A stretch of DNA of 64,000 nt, from NCBI GenBank assembly GCA_029948255.1, contig JALIZF010001771.1:62001-126000 (forward strand), given 5' to 3'. Below, piece by piece: positions 11,893-22,744 of this stretch. This DNA comes from Telmatactis stephensoni. Lineage: Eukaryota; Cnidaria; Anthozoa; Actiniaria; Isophelliidae. Position numbers and translations under genes: made by a program. The notes beneath the pieces are model-generated. The model was given only the letters and a program-made list of their open reading frames with translations. It was not told where the DNA came from and searched no databases. Numbering within the stretch: position 1 is the stretch's first letter; every line of letters begins with the position of its first letter.

Positions 11893-12540
11893 TACAAGTT
11901 GTGGTTATAAAAGAGCGTTGGTAAGTGAATTGTTAGTAATGGATTTCTTTTGTATCTTTGACTGGTAAATAATTAGGGATATTGTTAATACAAATTTTGC
12001 TTAATGTTCTTTTAATTTTAGTCAGTCTTTGAATCAGTTTTGAGAGAATTATCAAGCTAGCTGCGTGATCGTGTTAGATCAGTAATCTGAAACCTAAGCT
12101 TTTGTGCTATCTGTCGAATTCAACCCTCATTCGTCAGTACAAATATTCATAAAGGTCAAAGGCTGTTTCTTAAGTAGTGACGTTTTACAGGCAGCAACAA
12201 AAGTGCGGACAAACTCATAAAAGATCATTGTCTTTCTCTAAAACCATCACTAAACTGCCTGTAAAACGTCACTAGCCTGTGACCTTTATAAATATTTGCA
12301 CTGACGAATGAGGGTTCAATTCGACATGATATCGAACATGATAGCACATAAACTTAAGTTTCAACTTACCTATCCGCTAACACGATCACGCAGCTTGATA
12401 ATTTTCTCAAAATTGATTCAAAGACTGACTAAAATTAAAAGAACAATAAGCAAAATTTCCCTAATTATTTACCAGTCAAAGATACAAAAGAAATCCATTA
12501 CAACATACTTACCAACACTATTTTATAACCACAACTTGTA
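11893..12540. repeat. 648 bp foldback element
   Basis: The left arm (11893 to about 12205) and the right arm (about 12230-12540) are inverted copies with scattered mismatches and small indels. Outer ends are TACAAGTTGTGG / CCACAACTTGTA; inner blocks include TGACGTTTTACAGGCAG / CTGCCTGTAAAACGTCA. The loop is about 25-40 bases. No protein is recognisable in either arm. Confidence 0.8.
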
Positions 12541-12914
12541 TATCCAGTGACCACTGACCATGCATTAACGTTAACTGATTATGATGACGTTTTTTGACGT
12601 CACGAGAAAATCGCTGAAAAGCTCGAGCTTTGCACGAATAGTAAGCTGCTCGCTTCGCTCGCAGCAAAAATTGGTCTCCTCTAGGAAGCCAAGGTTTGTG
12701 ACATCACGTAAGCGTTGCGTGACGATACAAAGTGCGGCTGCGGGAGACAACACTCATATATTAGACTTGAGATCTATATCAACCATGCTTCATTGATCTG
12801 TATTCATTAACAGCTATCAAAGTTATACATAAATAAGGTATAGTACGAGTATAAATCCAGAACTACGGGATCGAGTTTCCGTGCAAGTGAAAATGCATAA
12901 AGAAGAGATTATCG

Positions 12915-13799
12915 ATCGAGCATGCGCATTCAAAAATTGTCAACTCAAAGCCCTGAACACTAAGCAAAATGATATTCAACTTTTAGTCTCAAACCGTTTC
13001 GACATACTCAAAAATCCCCGTCGATACAATAACATGTCCAACGCTTCCATCAGTAGCTGATTCCAATAATGATTTCATCTTCAGTTACAACAATGACATT
13101 TTCACCATCGTGAGCAAGACCAGTTACATTTCTTAATTCCCTTTTCTCTCCATCAATGTATCAGTGTGTTACAATTTCCTCATGTACTCTCTCAGGTTTT
13201 CCATTCGATGAGATTTCCACATGTAGACTCCTCAATGAGTTGCTAGTATCTGATAAGATTCGCGGCCAATCACAAAGGCATACATCATAACCAGACCTTG
13301 AGCAACAAATTCGCCAAATACCAGGCCAAATGGGAATGCTACCTAGAGTTGGTATATTGTAAATAGGTTGGACATCACTTGAAATGGTCATCTCAGAATC
13401 TAGCCAAAGTTTCACAACAGAGTCATAAGTACAAACAAGTAGGTTATTTTGGGAAGTTAACGCCAGTGGTATGTTAACTGGAAAATCATATAAACTTCGG
13501 CTGGTTAAAGCCCTACAACTTGAGATTTCTTCCCAGCCTTCCAAAGGTGATATAATCGAGTACATAATGACATCAACATAAACTTCATGACTTGTATGAA
13601 ACTTACGGACTCATGATACAGCAAGGTAATTTCCAGGTAAGAAAACAACATCCTTAGGGAAGTAATACATTGTCTTGACTTTGGGTTTAATCGACGTGAC
13701 GATTTTGCCAGTGTTTGGATTCCATATGTTTATACTGCAAGTATGATCAATGGATGCAATCAGGTTGAGTTCACTGCTGTAGCTTCACAGAATTGATAC
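12915..13799 (-). pseudogene. Propeller (WD-like) gene, broken copy
   Basis: The minus-strand translation matches the intact gene at 25924-27024: IWNPNTGKIVTS, VVFLPGNYLAVS, ISSCRALTS, CCSRSGYDVCLCD, SLRSLHVEIS, LAHDGENVIV. A TGA replaces the Trp codon after LAVS and another TGA precedes YIDGEKREL. The 3' coding end (equivalent to 25905-26140) is deleted, yet flanking DNA such as GATATTCAACTTTTAGT still matches. The 5' end is cut by the poly-G element at 13801. The 134-codon open stretch inside is only a remnant. Confidence 0.82.
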
Positions 13800-13800
13800 T

Positions 13801-14168
13801 AGCCCCCCCCGGGGGGGGGGGGGGGGTTCTTCGGGGTCAAAACGCTAGGGATGATCGTCGGAAACCTCCAAAACGTACCCTAAAAAATACCCAAATGCCA
13901 AAATTTTCGACCCTAAAAAATACCTAGTAGCTCAAAAATACCCCTAAAAATACCAAAAAATCAAACAAAAAACTAACAAAGAAAACAATCGAACAGCACT
14001 AATTTATTTTGTACCCCTGCAAAATACCATCTTTCTGATAAACCTTGGATTTTCTCTGACGATCCCTAAAAAATACCAAATCGGCGATTTCAACCCCTAA
14101 AAAATACGACGATCATCCCTAGCACACCAATATAGGGAGTACCCCCCCCCCCCCCCCCCTTCCCGGGA
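13801..14168. mobile_element. Inverted-repeat element with poly-G/poly-C termini
   Basis: The ends are homopolymer runs (about 16-18 G on the left, about 18 C on the right). Inside these are inverted blocks CTAGGGATGATCGTCG (near 13846) and CGACGATCATCCCTAG (near 14107). The interior repeats CCCTAAAAAATAC several times on one strand. It has no coding capacity. It sits exactly at the broken 5' edge of the propeller pseudogene. Confidence 0.72.
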
Positions 14169-14530
14169 TATTAGCCCTGTATTGTTTTCAGTTTAGACTT
14201 TTAAGCTATGCAGTGGCCATGCTTCAATGATCAGTATTAGGAATTCAAAGGAATTCTTTGGTTCCAGGACGTTTGAGTAAGCGCATGCAGGAGCTAAACC
14301 AGTTTTGATTGAGTTTTTCTGAGTACAGTGGTCTTATTAAACATTCAGAATATTGGACGTGTTGTCTTACAATGTAAAAGTCTTGATCCTAAAAAATGCT
14401 TTGACTAAGTATTAACTCGATAAAGCGTCGATGAATAGAACTAGAGTTCTAAAGTGTAACTGACAAGTTATGATATAGAAATAGAAGTCTGAGCCAAAAC
14501 TTAACTGAATTAACTAAAGGAATCTTTCTT
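14166..14530. other. No gene recognised
   Basis: No recognisable domain, RNA or repeat is seen between the poly-C element and the LINE fragment. Confidence 0.35.
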
Positions 14531-14534
14531 TTGT

Positions 14535-14942
14535 CTCGGACGAAAAACCATAAATTTTATCTATACCTGGTGTGATAATTTCTGAAAATTTATTTATCTA
14601 TATTGGTTTAGCGTCTGAATAAGAATAGTCAGACCGTTAAAAACAAACGAACAAACAAATTTGTGTCATCTGCAAATAGAATTAATTAAACTAAATTTGA
14701 AACATCGGAAATATCATTGATATAGATTTGTTATCACAGAGGACCAAAAATCGAACCTTGTGGTACTCCATAAGATATGGGTCTCGTATTAGGTACTGTA
14801 TTATTATAGTTCACAAATTTTTTTCTGTTTGAATAGTAACTTTTGATCCATTCTAAAGCTACTCCTCGAATTCCGTAGTGTTCCAGTTTGTCAAAAAGAA
14901 TCAGTTCATGGCTTATCGTATCAAAAGCTTTAAATTCAAAAG
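14535..14942 (-). mobile_element. LINE reverse transcriptase fragment (3' portion)
   Basis: The minus-strand translation reads KAFDTISHELILFDKLEHYG, then IRGVALEWIKSYYSN, YGVPQGSIFGPL (about 14754-14795) and ADDTNLFV (about 14660). These are RT motifs A, B and C of a non-LTR retrotransposon of the Jockey/CR1 type. Stops and small gaps show it is dead. It joins tail to tail with a plus-strand piece of the upstream RT region at about 14943. Confidence 0.85.
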
Positions 14943-14944
14943 TA

Positions 14945-15118
14945 TTCCCACCGCAAGCTCCTTATTGTCGATCGAAGAACGCAGTTTTACCCTCTTTCTC
15001 CAAAATTTTGGAACAACTCTTTAATGTCCTTTTGCTCATGCATTTGGATAAGCACAATATATTAGATGATAAATTGAATATGGTTTCAGAAAAGGCCATT
15101 CAACCTCGCCTGCTTTAA
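14945..15118 (+). mobile_element. LINE reverse transcriptase fragment (inverted 5' portion)
   Basis: The plus-strand translation reads AVLPSFSKILEQLF then MHLDKHNILDDKLN and a degraded GFRKGHST-like end. This is the part of a non-LTR RT that normally lies just before the AFD motif. The order and orientation relative to 14535-14942 fit a single element whose 5' part is inverted. Confidence 0.8.
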
Positions 15119-15187
15119 TTAAATTTCTTCTGTGGTTGAGAATATGTATGATGTGAATTTGACAAAATATGTATGTTACATTGTGAG

Positions 15188-15465
15188 CAAGAGACCATAA
15201 TACTAAGAGAGCGAAACTCAGTATTGATGTCTGTGCGATGTTCGCGGCGACTAAGGCTATTTTTAGTAACTTCGCCATCGCGCGCGCAAGGCCCTCAACC
15301 AATAGAATTTGACTTTTGAAGTGCGCGCAGACGGGACAGTTTAAATTCTATTGTTTGAGAGCCTTGCGCGCGCGATGGCGAAATTACTAAAAATAGCCTT
15401 AGGCGCCACAAACATCGCACAGACATCAATACTGAGTTTCGCTCTCTTAGTATTATGGTCTCTTG
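15188..15465. mobile_element. hAT-type MITE, copy 1, with 8 bp target duplication
   Basis: A near-complete palindrome has ends CAAGAGACCATAATACTAAG / CTTAGTATTATGGTCTCTTG and is flanked by direct repeats ATTGTGAG (15180-15187 and 15466-15473). An 8 bp duplication is typical of hAT transposition. Another complete copy lies at 43952-44241 and a half copy at 23430-23616. Open frames running through the arms on both strands arise from the palindrome. Confidence 0.88.
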
Positions 15466-15534
15466 ATTGTGAGACAGTAAGACCGTCGTCTTGCTTCTTT
15501 CTATAGGAGGTTTGATAGCCAGCGATAAACCTTG

Positions 15535-15676
15535 AGCCTGGTTTTCACGAGCGACGGAAGCAGAAGCAGAGAAGCAACATACACAGACACAGTGATGTAC
15601 TGTCCATTGTCTTTTCATGCACCTAGGCGAGAAATGCAGCACTGAGTCTACTTCTGTCGCTCGTGAAAACCAGGCT
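15535..15676. mobile_element. MITE with AGCCTGGTTTTCACGAGCGA ends
   Basis: Terminal inverted repeats of about 30 bp (AGCCTGGTTTTCACGAGCGA, then GAAGCAGAAG) enclose a short unique centre. A related element at 46138-46244 is nested in another repeat. Confidence 0.7.
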
Positions 15677-16529
15677 TTAGGACTTGCAATCAAATCCCGT
15701 CACCATATTTGTATTTATGGAAAGAAAAGTATAATAATCTACTTATATCTGGCAAAAACAAATAAACTAAACTGAAATTTCACAATTCGTAGTAGAAAGT
15801 CCGCTGGCGTAAACAAATATGAGGGACGCCAACTAGTGATTCAGTACCAGGTAAATTCCTTACTGCACAAGAGGTGTTTGACCGGTTTGGCCAACAACTG
15901 ATCATGAGGGCCTAATTAAACTGTACGTGTTACAGAAACCGTCTAAGTTTTCGAACTCAATAAAATCCAATTAGTGACCATTGTTAAGAAGGTGTTTTTC
16001 CAATTTCAACAAATGTTATTAGTTTTTCACCTCTTATTTTTTTTGGCTCAAAGAATGGTCTCGTTACTGTGGAAACCTAGTTAGAAAGATGTTCAATTTT
16101 GGGTTTCATGACAATATCGCGAGATTGACTCCCCTGGTGATTTCCCGAGACTACTGCCAATTTGGGGTGGGAATCGGTTTTGTGGCGTTACTGGGCAGTA
16201 CATATGCCACGATATCTAGCAATGAACTAAGAATTGCCTTGAACTTGACAAAACACTTCAAATGGATCTTGAACTTGAGAACCCATGACGACGCTGTAAT
16301 AGCCCTGGAATGACGCTATAACACCTGAAGGGCCTATAAATTATTGCAAATTATTACTGATAATACTTTTACTAGTTTTTACCAGTTTTAATAGTTTTTT
16401 GTTTTTACCACTAAGCGTTGCATAACAATGATATGTACTTAAGGCTGCTGTAACTGCGTAGAAATCAGTTTCTACCTCGAGACACCAAGCAAGAATCAAG
16501 CAGTCAAGCAAGAACCAAAGAGAACCAAG
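15677..16529. other. Region upstream of the WAP gene, no gene recognised
   Basis: Only short open frames are present. The last 60 bases before the ATG at 16530 (AAGCAAGAATCAAGCAGTCA region) are probably 5' UTR. I cannot place a promoter with confidence. Confidence 0.4.
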
Positions 16530-19500
16530 ATGACAAGCCGTGTTGCTTTAGCAATTGTGCTTTTGGTTGGAATGGTATGTTTAAGTTCGACGTTTGACAC
16601 AACTGGACACCATTTGATTTGAATTGTTGGTGCAATTTACAAATTATTTATCATCTTTATTGTAGGCCTTCGTTATTAACGAAGTCAACGCTGCTGGTAC
16701 GTAGGTTTAGAAGTTGTAGAATGTAGCATTACATAAAAATGATAAACGAATTTTTGCTTTTTTTACTATATTTATGTTTTCCCCTCGTGTCACTTGCCAC
16801 GCCCCTATGGTGCTGATTTTCCTGCAGCTCGTTTTCGCTGAGCAAGACAATAATTTCGCATACTGTAAGATGGAGTATAATGGCTATGAGCCCTTGGCTC
16901 AAAGCCGCTGTATTAGAAATCTAGAATACTATTACATAAGATATCAAAACTTGCCCAAGTAAAGGTGAGGGCTAACAAACGCCAAATGTGAAAGTACACT
17001 AGAGGTGGATGCTGTAACAATTTTTTAAGACAAGACAAGACAATGAAGTAACCTTTTTTTTGCTATTTTTTTACTATATTTTTTGTGTTTTATCTTGTTT
17101 TTATCCTTGGACATTCGTTACACTTCTATTTCTGATACATACTGACTCGACAGCAGGCGATTCAATTGCTATGTACTGTACGTCCACACTAAGCCACAAT
17201 CAGTGACGTATTCATTCGGGACAGGAACTCCAAACCAAATTAAGCACGCGCATGAAATTGTGTTACTTCCCCCTCCCCCCTCGAACAATGTTGTGTGGCG
17301 TTCTGAGCACCGTCCAACGACCCGGTCGATGCAGATTGGACCAACATTGCTCGGGTGGGGGAGGGGGAGGGCTCAAACCATACAGAGTCCCATCTATAAA
17401 CACAGGCTTCATACGACTTTCTTATGGACTTCTATCCAACTACAAATATTGTGAAACAAACGGGCTAAATGTACCAACAGATATGTCCATGATTGCAGTA
17501 TAACGGTTTTCTTTTGTCTGAAGCTAGTGCGAAAACCCGGCCGACTCAAGTATGTTAAGGCCTAGGTCAGGCACTAAATTGGTATAAAACGGTAATTTTA
17601 GCATTTCAGGAGTAATATTAAAGGTTGGGCTTTCTTACTTGGAGACTTGTTAGATCTTCGTTGAAGAAATGCCGTATGCGTGGTCACGTGACCATCCACG
17701 TGATACAGAAAATACCAAAAATTCAATGCAAAATAGGCCGTATGGAGACATACAGCAAAATAATAAAACAAATGCCACTACTGACCTTTGTGGATATCTT
17801 TCAAAATCTGCCTGGAATATGGTGGTCCATCACTGACTGTTAGGGAAGGTTCATTTAATATGACGAGAGGAAGGGGGGGGAGGGGAGCATGAAGATTTGG
17901 AAATCTAACCCGGAAAATTTTCATAGCCCCCCATTTTGACCTTGTCGATTATTTTAGGCCCCCCCTCTTATATGAATAAACACTTGAGGGCCCCCCTTTT
18001 GACCATCCCAAAAATTCAGAACCCCCCTTAACATCTTTTAAAAATCAAAGGGCCCCCCCTTGAAATCTTCATGCCCCCCTCGTCATATTAAATGAACCTT
18101 CCCTTAAGGAGATATTTGGTAAAAAAGGTCACGTAGCCAATCTAGGCATTTTCAAATTTGCATGTTACTCCTCGCTGTTTAAATAAGTCACTCATTTTAG
18201 GCAGTTTCTAATTTACCTAGGTGAGCTTAATAGTTTAAAATCAGAAAATGTCTTCATGGAATGCATTGTAACCGGTCCATTTTCCAATTAAGACTTTTAC
18301 ATCCTATGGGTCACGTGACCACCGAATTCTGACCATACGCAAATGACAATGTTAAGGAGTTCCTAGTTCACTATGGCCCGAAATTATACTTAAGTACATT
18401 AAATATTGGTAGAGATATTGCCATTTTAATTCTTTCTAGTTCATGCAGTGTTTTAACCTTATTTGAACTAGTGTTGACGTAGCTTCAAGCTCGGCTACAG
18501 TTTTGCGAGAAAATGGCCGATGTGAAGTTTCGTTTCGCGACAATTGCGGAAAATGAACTATAAAAAGCTACAGCAATTCAAACACGTTTATTCATAGTGA
18601 CACTGGTAAAATACTTATAGTTGTTACTTCGATCAAAGGTTCAGCGGAGTCTTCCATTGTTACTCTCTCAGAAAACCTTTTCCACTCGATCTAACATGCA
18701 TCTTTTCATGTCTTTTCCCCTGTGAAATATTCTTCTCCTTGTAAGTGTCACACGTTTTAACAGTCATATCAACTTTAATAGACTTCTGTAACTTTCCAGC
18801 TCTCATTAACATTCTGTATTTTGCATTTTGTAAGGTATGGTGAAACGAGGCTCAAGTTGTCCAAAAATCCACCGTGATAGTCTCAGTATCTGCGCTGAAC
18901 TGTGTTCATACGACGAAGACTGCAGTGGTGGCAAATTGTGCTGTTCAACTGGATGCGGACATGCTTGCAAGGACCCAGGTAAGCACAGCGTGACAGAGTT
19001 TATGACCTGTCTTCAAATACCCATGCATTCAAGGGAAACCCAGCAATTCACCATTTTCCATACATCAGTTCAGTGGTCACACACAAAGCATTGAAGCGAG
19101 GCTCCAGGGTACACACAAAGGATTATTCCAATTTGTACCCTAAAGCCTCGCTTGGGTGCTTTGTGTGTGACCACTGAACAGATATATGGAAATTGGTGTA
19201 TGACAATATTTCAGTGACACGGTTTTATTTGCACACATTTCAGTGTCAAACTTACGCTCAACTTACATATTTAATTAACATTAACATCGACAGTAGTTTA
19301 CCCCCCTCCCACCAGCCCCACATAGCATCGGAAGTGCAGGTGCTATATATGCCGCGGCCTGAAATCCGGTAATGCCATGAACATTTTCTACGTTCTTTGT
19401 GAGCATTTTCCCTACCACTTTTAACGTCAACGTTGTTGTTAAAAGTCCAGTTGTAAAATACCCACTGATTTCGGCATCTGTGTTAACAATGCATTAGTTG

Positions 19501-19774
19501 GTCTTAACAGTTATATTTCCCCCTCCCCTTCCCTTCCCCTTCCCCCCCCCCCCCCCCCCCCTTTCCTGGAGAGCCTGTAGGCAGGCTAACTGGTCTTCTG
19601 TAATTTTCAAACTCCCATTAACATTCAGTGTTTTATATTGTGTAAGCTATGGTGAAACGAGAATGCCCAAAACCCAAAGGTATGGGCCTCTGCGCTAATA
19701 TGTGCTCATCCGACAAAGATTGCAGTGGTGGCGCATTGTGCTGTTCAAATGGATGCGGACACGTTTGCATGTAA
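16530..19774 (+). CDS. Secreted protein with two WAP (four-disulfide core) domains
   Basis: Four coding exons fit: 16530-16574 (MTSRVALAIVLLVGM, donor GTATGT), 16666-16696 (AFVINEVNAA, phase 1, donor GTACGT), 18835-18978 and 19647-19774. They join in phase to give 115 codons. Exons 1-2 form a signal peptide with likely cleavage near NA/AG. Exons 3 and 4 each start with the same ATGGTGAAACGAG and each encode one WAP domain with the eight-cysteine order CP...C...C...DC...CC...GCG..C. WAP proteins are usually secreted protease inhibitors or antimicrobials; the exact role here is not shown. Exon 4 ends in TAA at 19772 just before a surviving donor (CAGGTAAAT), and a downstream exon at 20502 would add only a few residues in phase, so it is probably 3' UTR. 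The intron between exons 2 and 3 holds a MITE, and that between exons 3 and 4 holds a hairpin. Confidence 0.85.
16828..16964 (+). CDS. Possible alternative terminal exon encoding a small secreted peptide
   Basis: A good acceptor (TTTTCCTGCAG at 16817-16827) precedes a phase-0 open stretch of 44 codons. It starts LVFAEQDNNF, contains two cysteines and several Tyr, and stops at 16962 just before a donor GTGAGG. Exon 1 of the WAP gene also ends in phase 0, so direct splicing would give signal peptide plus this peptide. Alternatively the ATG at 16807 (MVLIFLQLVFA) could start its own signal peptide. No family is recognised. Confidence 0.35.
17843..18103. mobile_element. TTA-flanked MITE in WAP gene intron
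   Basis: Ends GGGAAGGTTCATTTAATATG / CATATTAAATGAACCTTCCC are inverted and flanked by TTA on both sides (17840-17842, 18104-18106), as for PIF/Harbinger-type elements. A second inverted block (CATGAAGATTT / AAATCTTCATG) lies inside. The interior has several C/G-rich runs. Confidence 0.82.
19068..19179. repeat. Short hairpin element in WAP gene intron
   Basis: Inverted arms GTTCAGTGGTCACACACAAA / TTTGTGTGTGACCACTGAAC continue inward through GCGAGGCT / AGCCTCGC. It is 112 bp overall and could form one stem. Confidence 0.75.
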
Positions 19775-20029
19775 TCAGGTAAATGTTGTGTTAGAGATCA
19801 TTACGCATACTGGTCGTATTTGTTATACGCTTTTCGAACTTAGTTGGTCAAAGGTTCAACACACAGCTAGTCTTGTACGCAACATATTTTGCATCACGAG
19901 ACGATAGAGCGTCTCACCTGACGAGCCTGAAGTAATAAGATGCAAAACCTTATCTTCCACAAATTTGAACATGTACAAGTAATACTTTTATTTCCCCGTA
20001 TAACTGAAAACGTATCATGGACTTCCCTC

Positions 20030-20078
20030 CCCTCCCTCTCTCCCTCCCTCCCTCTCTCCCTCCCTCCCCTTCTCATAT
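20030..20078. repeat. CCCT-rich polypyrimidine tract
   Basis: Low-complexity runs of CCCT and CTCC units lie within the presumed last intron of the WAP gene. Confidence 0.7.
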
Positions 20079-20501
20079 ACAATGGTGTTATTCAGCCCTA
20101 AATTGAGATTTAGTTAATCAACGCACGATATATTGAATAGGGCCAGGGAAAAGAGGGAAAGATCTTACTTCGTATAGTACCGGGCTTTTGTGCTCTCAAA
20201 AAGCCAGATATTATCTAGTCTGCATCTAGTTGTAGATGTTCGTCAATACTTAGTATACACGAAAATCGTGAAAATACCTAAAATTTTCAGTTATCGTTAT
20301 GTAATTATTTGCATGAAAAGCCAAGACAAATGGATATGAAATTAAATTCAAAATCAATTGCGCATGCGTCAGTTCTTCATTTGATTTTAGATATTTCGTA
20401 AAAAAGTTCTTTCCAGAGAACTGCAAACAGTCCAGTCTTTGAATTTTAATTGACCTTAAAATGTACGCAGTTTTTTAACTGCTTTTTTTTAATTTCTGCA
20501 G

Positions 20502-20625
20502 CTAGAAGATGAAGATCTGCTGAGAAACAAAGACAAACAGAAGTCTACTCGGATAAACATAATTCAAAATTAATGTCTTAATGTTATTAATTGAAAACCA
20601 TTCTAAAAACATTAAACCATTAGAA
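20502..20625 (+). other. Candidate 3' UTR exon of the WAP gene
   Basis: TTTAATTTCTGCAG is a strong acceptor. Joined in phase 1 to the donor after exon 4, the exon would encode only Ala-Arg-Arg and stop. ATTAAA at about 20612 may serve as the poly(A) signal. Because exon 4 now has its own stop, this is at most untranslated. Confidence 0.4.
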
Positions 20626-21598
20626 ATTTTGATTGTTAACTCATCGTGAGATTTTTCGCTAAAGTCTGGCTTTTGCGAGCGAGGGAATTAAGCAGAAGCG
20701 TAATCAACTCGCTGACTCAGCGTTGGATTTTGTTAGAAAAGACAATAAACAGACATGCATTACTGAGTCTGCATGTACTGCTCGTTCCGCAGCACATAGC
20801 CTGCGTTTATGTCAGATTTCTGCTCATTTATGGTGTGTATAGACGAATGGTTTGTTTCCATTTCTCAACTTATTAGCCTATCTACACTGGTCCCACAGGT
20901 ATGCTTCATAACTCGCTAGCAGCCTCTTGGTTTAAGTTCATCGATCTTTGAGAAATGTTCTATTATTTATGCTACTGAAAAATTGAAGTTGTTTTGATTT
21001 TGTGACTTAATACATAGACAGCTTTAATACGAATTTCTTACACTCAACAGTGGAAATAAATAAGTTGATGTATGGCGTTTTGGTCGGAAATAGCCTTTTC
21101 TAAAGCCATATTGTTTATCATATTGTATATTGTGCTTATCCCGTACAAACTCTTTAGCAATCGGATATATATGACTTTCTCTTAAGTTTTCGAGAAAACG
21201 GGCAAAACTGCGATCTCACGAAGATATGAATTTTCCGAAATCGAAATTTTGTATGAAAACATTTGTTGATAGGCAAGAGATGCCTACTAGCAAAGGTTTT
21301 CTTACAAATTCATACTTTTCAAAAATTCATATTCTCGCAAGTTTTGGATTTAATTCCTTCAAACTTCACTGTCTTGCTAATTTTAACATGCTTTTTCCAG
21401 CTATGGTATACGTAATTCTTTTTCTGTTTTACGAATTTAAAAATACCTAAGTGATAAAAGCTCATTGATGAGCGTCATGATCAATTACTAGAAATAGTTG
21501 CCTTTGTTGCCACGATCATCGCTCAGACATCAATAGTGAGTATCGCTCGATCTCTAGACTAGTGTTATTGCCAGGAGAAATTGCCACATGATACAGGT
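20626..21598. other. No gene recognised
   Basis: Short open frames only. A fragment near 21500-21550 (CGCTCAGACATCAATAGTGA) resembles the arm of the hAT-type MITE. Confidence 0.4.
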
Positions 21599-21721
21599 TA
21601 GTCTCCTTAAATTCGCAGCCGTTTTTTTTTTGTATCGAGATCCCTGTCCCTTCCAAAGAAACGGCTGCTTCTTTGGGAGGGACAGAGATCCCGATACAAA
21701 AAACGGCTGCGAAGGAGACTA
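21599..21721. mobile_element. MITE with 9 bp target duplication (Mutator-like)
   Basis: Inverted ends TAGTCTCCTT / AAGGAGACTA enclose a hairpin with CGCAGCCGTTTTTT and its complement. Direct repeats GATACAGGT flank it at 21590-21598 and 21722-21730. A 9 bp duplication suggests a Mutator-type transposase. Confidence 0.82.
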
Positions 21722-22118
21722 GATACAGGTAACCTAAACTAATATTCATTGCGCGCGTCAGCGTGTAAAAGGGCCTCTCTGAAACAGAGTCAGAACTGCC
21801 TGTGGTTTGTTTACTCATATTCATTCATTCGTTTGTTAATCCATCCTTTCATTTCTTCATTCGTTCGTTCGTTCGTTTGTTTGCTCATAGAACAAGGTGA
21901 GGCTCGATACGAAGAAGACAAAATGTACCTTTAATTTACTCAAAAGAGTTTAAATTGACAGGGGCACTATATTGGCAGGAATATAATATGAGGACTGATT
22001 GCTATTACTAGTAAGACTATTAAAATCTCTCACGAAACACGTTTACCATGCAAACCAGTCCAGTAAAAATCAGTAACATATTCAAGAAATAAATAGAACA
22101 AAATTTGAATAAAAGTTT

Positions 22119-22207
22119 TAGCAATTGCGGCCTAGTATACTGCTGTAAATACTTACAAAATGCGATGAGTCTGAGTATTTACAGCAGTACTAGGCCGCAA
22201 TTGCTAA
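22119..22207. mobile_element. Short TA-flanked hairpin element
   Basis: Nearly perfect arms (GCAATTGCGGCCTAGTA and on to CTGTAAATACTT; complement on the right) are about 36 bp each, with a loop of about 18 bases and TA at both borders. Confidence 0.78.
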
Positions 22208-22424
22208 ATCTTTTCCTCAAACCATGCTGCTGAAGGATAATTTCCACAGATTAATAAAATTTGAATAAATTGATAATAATGCAATTTAATATTTATATTA
22301 GAACAGATTGCAAAAAAATTAAAAATACTCAAAAAATACAGAAATTGCTAAAATCTAAGTATCAAGAAACCGAAAAAGAAAAAAGTGAGTAAAAAGGAAG
22401 GGAAAAAAGGGGAAAAAAGAAAAA

Positions 22425-22740
22425 TATTCCAACCTCAACAGGGCTCGAACCTGTAACCCTTAAATTGGACCCTCCGGAAATGGGAAAAGAATAACTAGAT
22501 AATTGAAAAATAGGAAAAAGTTAAAAATGAAATTTGGGACGATTCTCCCGAGACATTCAAAGAAGCTGAGACATCGAATCGACTTACGTTAAGGATGAAG
22601 ATTTCGGCCCCATCCACGCTATCCCGGTGCTACATAAAATAGTTGTCTTAGCCCGAAGGCCAGGGAGAGGAGACGATATCCGGACCCTAATCCATACCTT
22701 TAGATATCACCTTAGACCGCTGCGCTACTTAGACACTTAA
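22425..22740 (-). other. Split tRNA-like element (A and B boxes about 250 bp apart)
   Basis: On the minus strand an A-box-like TAGCGCAGCGGTCTAAGG (about 22713-22730) is followed about 250 bases later by a B-box-like GGTTCGAGCCC (about 22441-22452), then a T-rich tract. No acceptor stem pairs the ends, so this is not a working tRNA gene. The insert shares GGGGCCGAAATCTTCATCC-like sequence with the element at 41095-41345. Confidence 0.5.
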
Positions 22741-22744
22741 TGAT

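Noticed and set aside
15036..15302. Open frame with MAKLLKIALVAANIAQTS, also seen near 23520 and 44140
   Set aside because: It lies in the palindromic arms of a MITE and appears on both strands; there is no sign of selection for protein.
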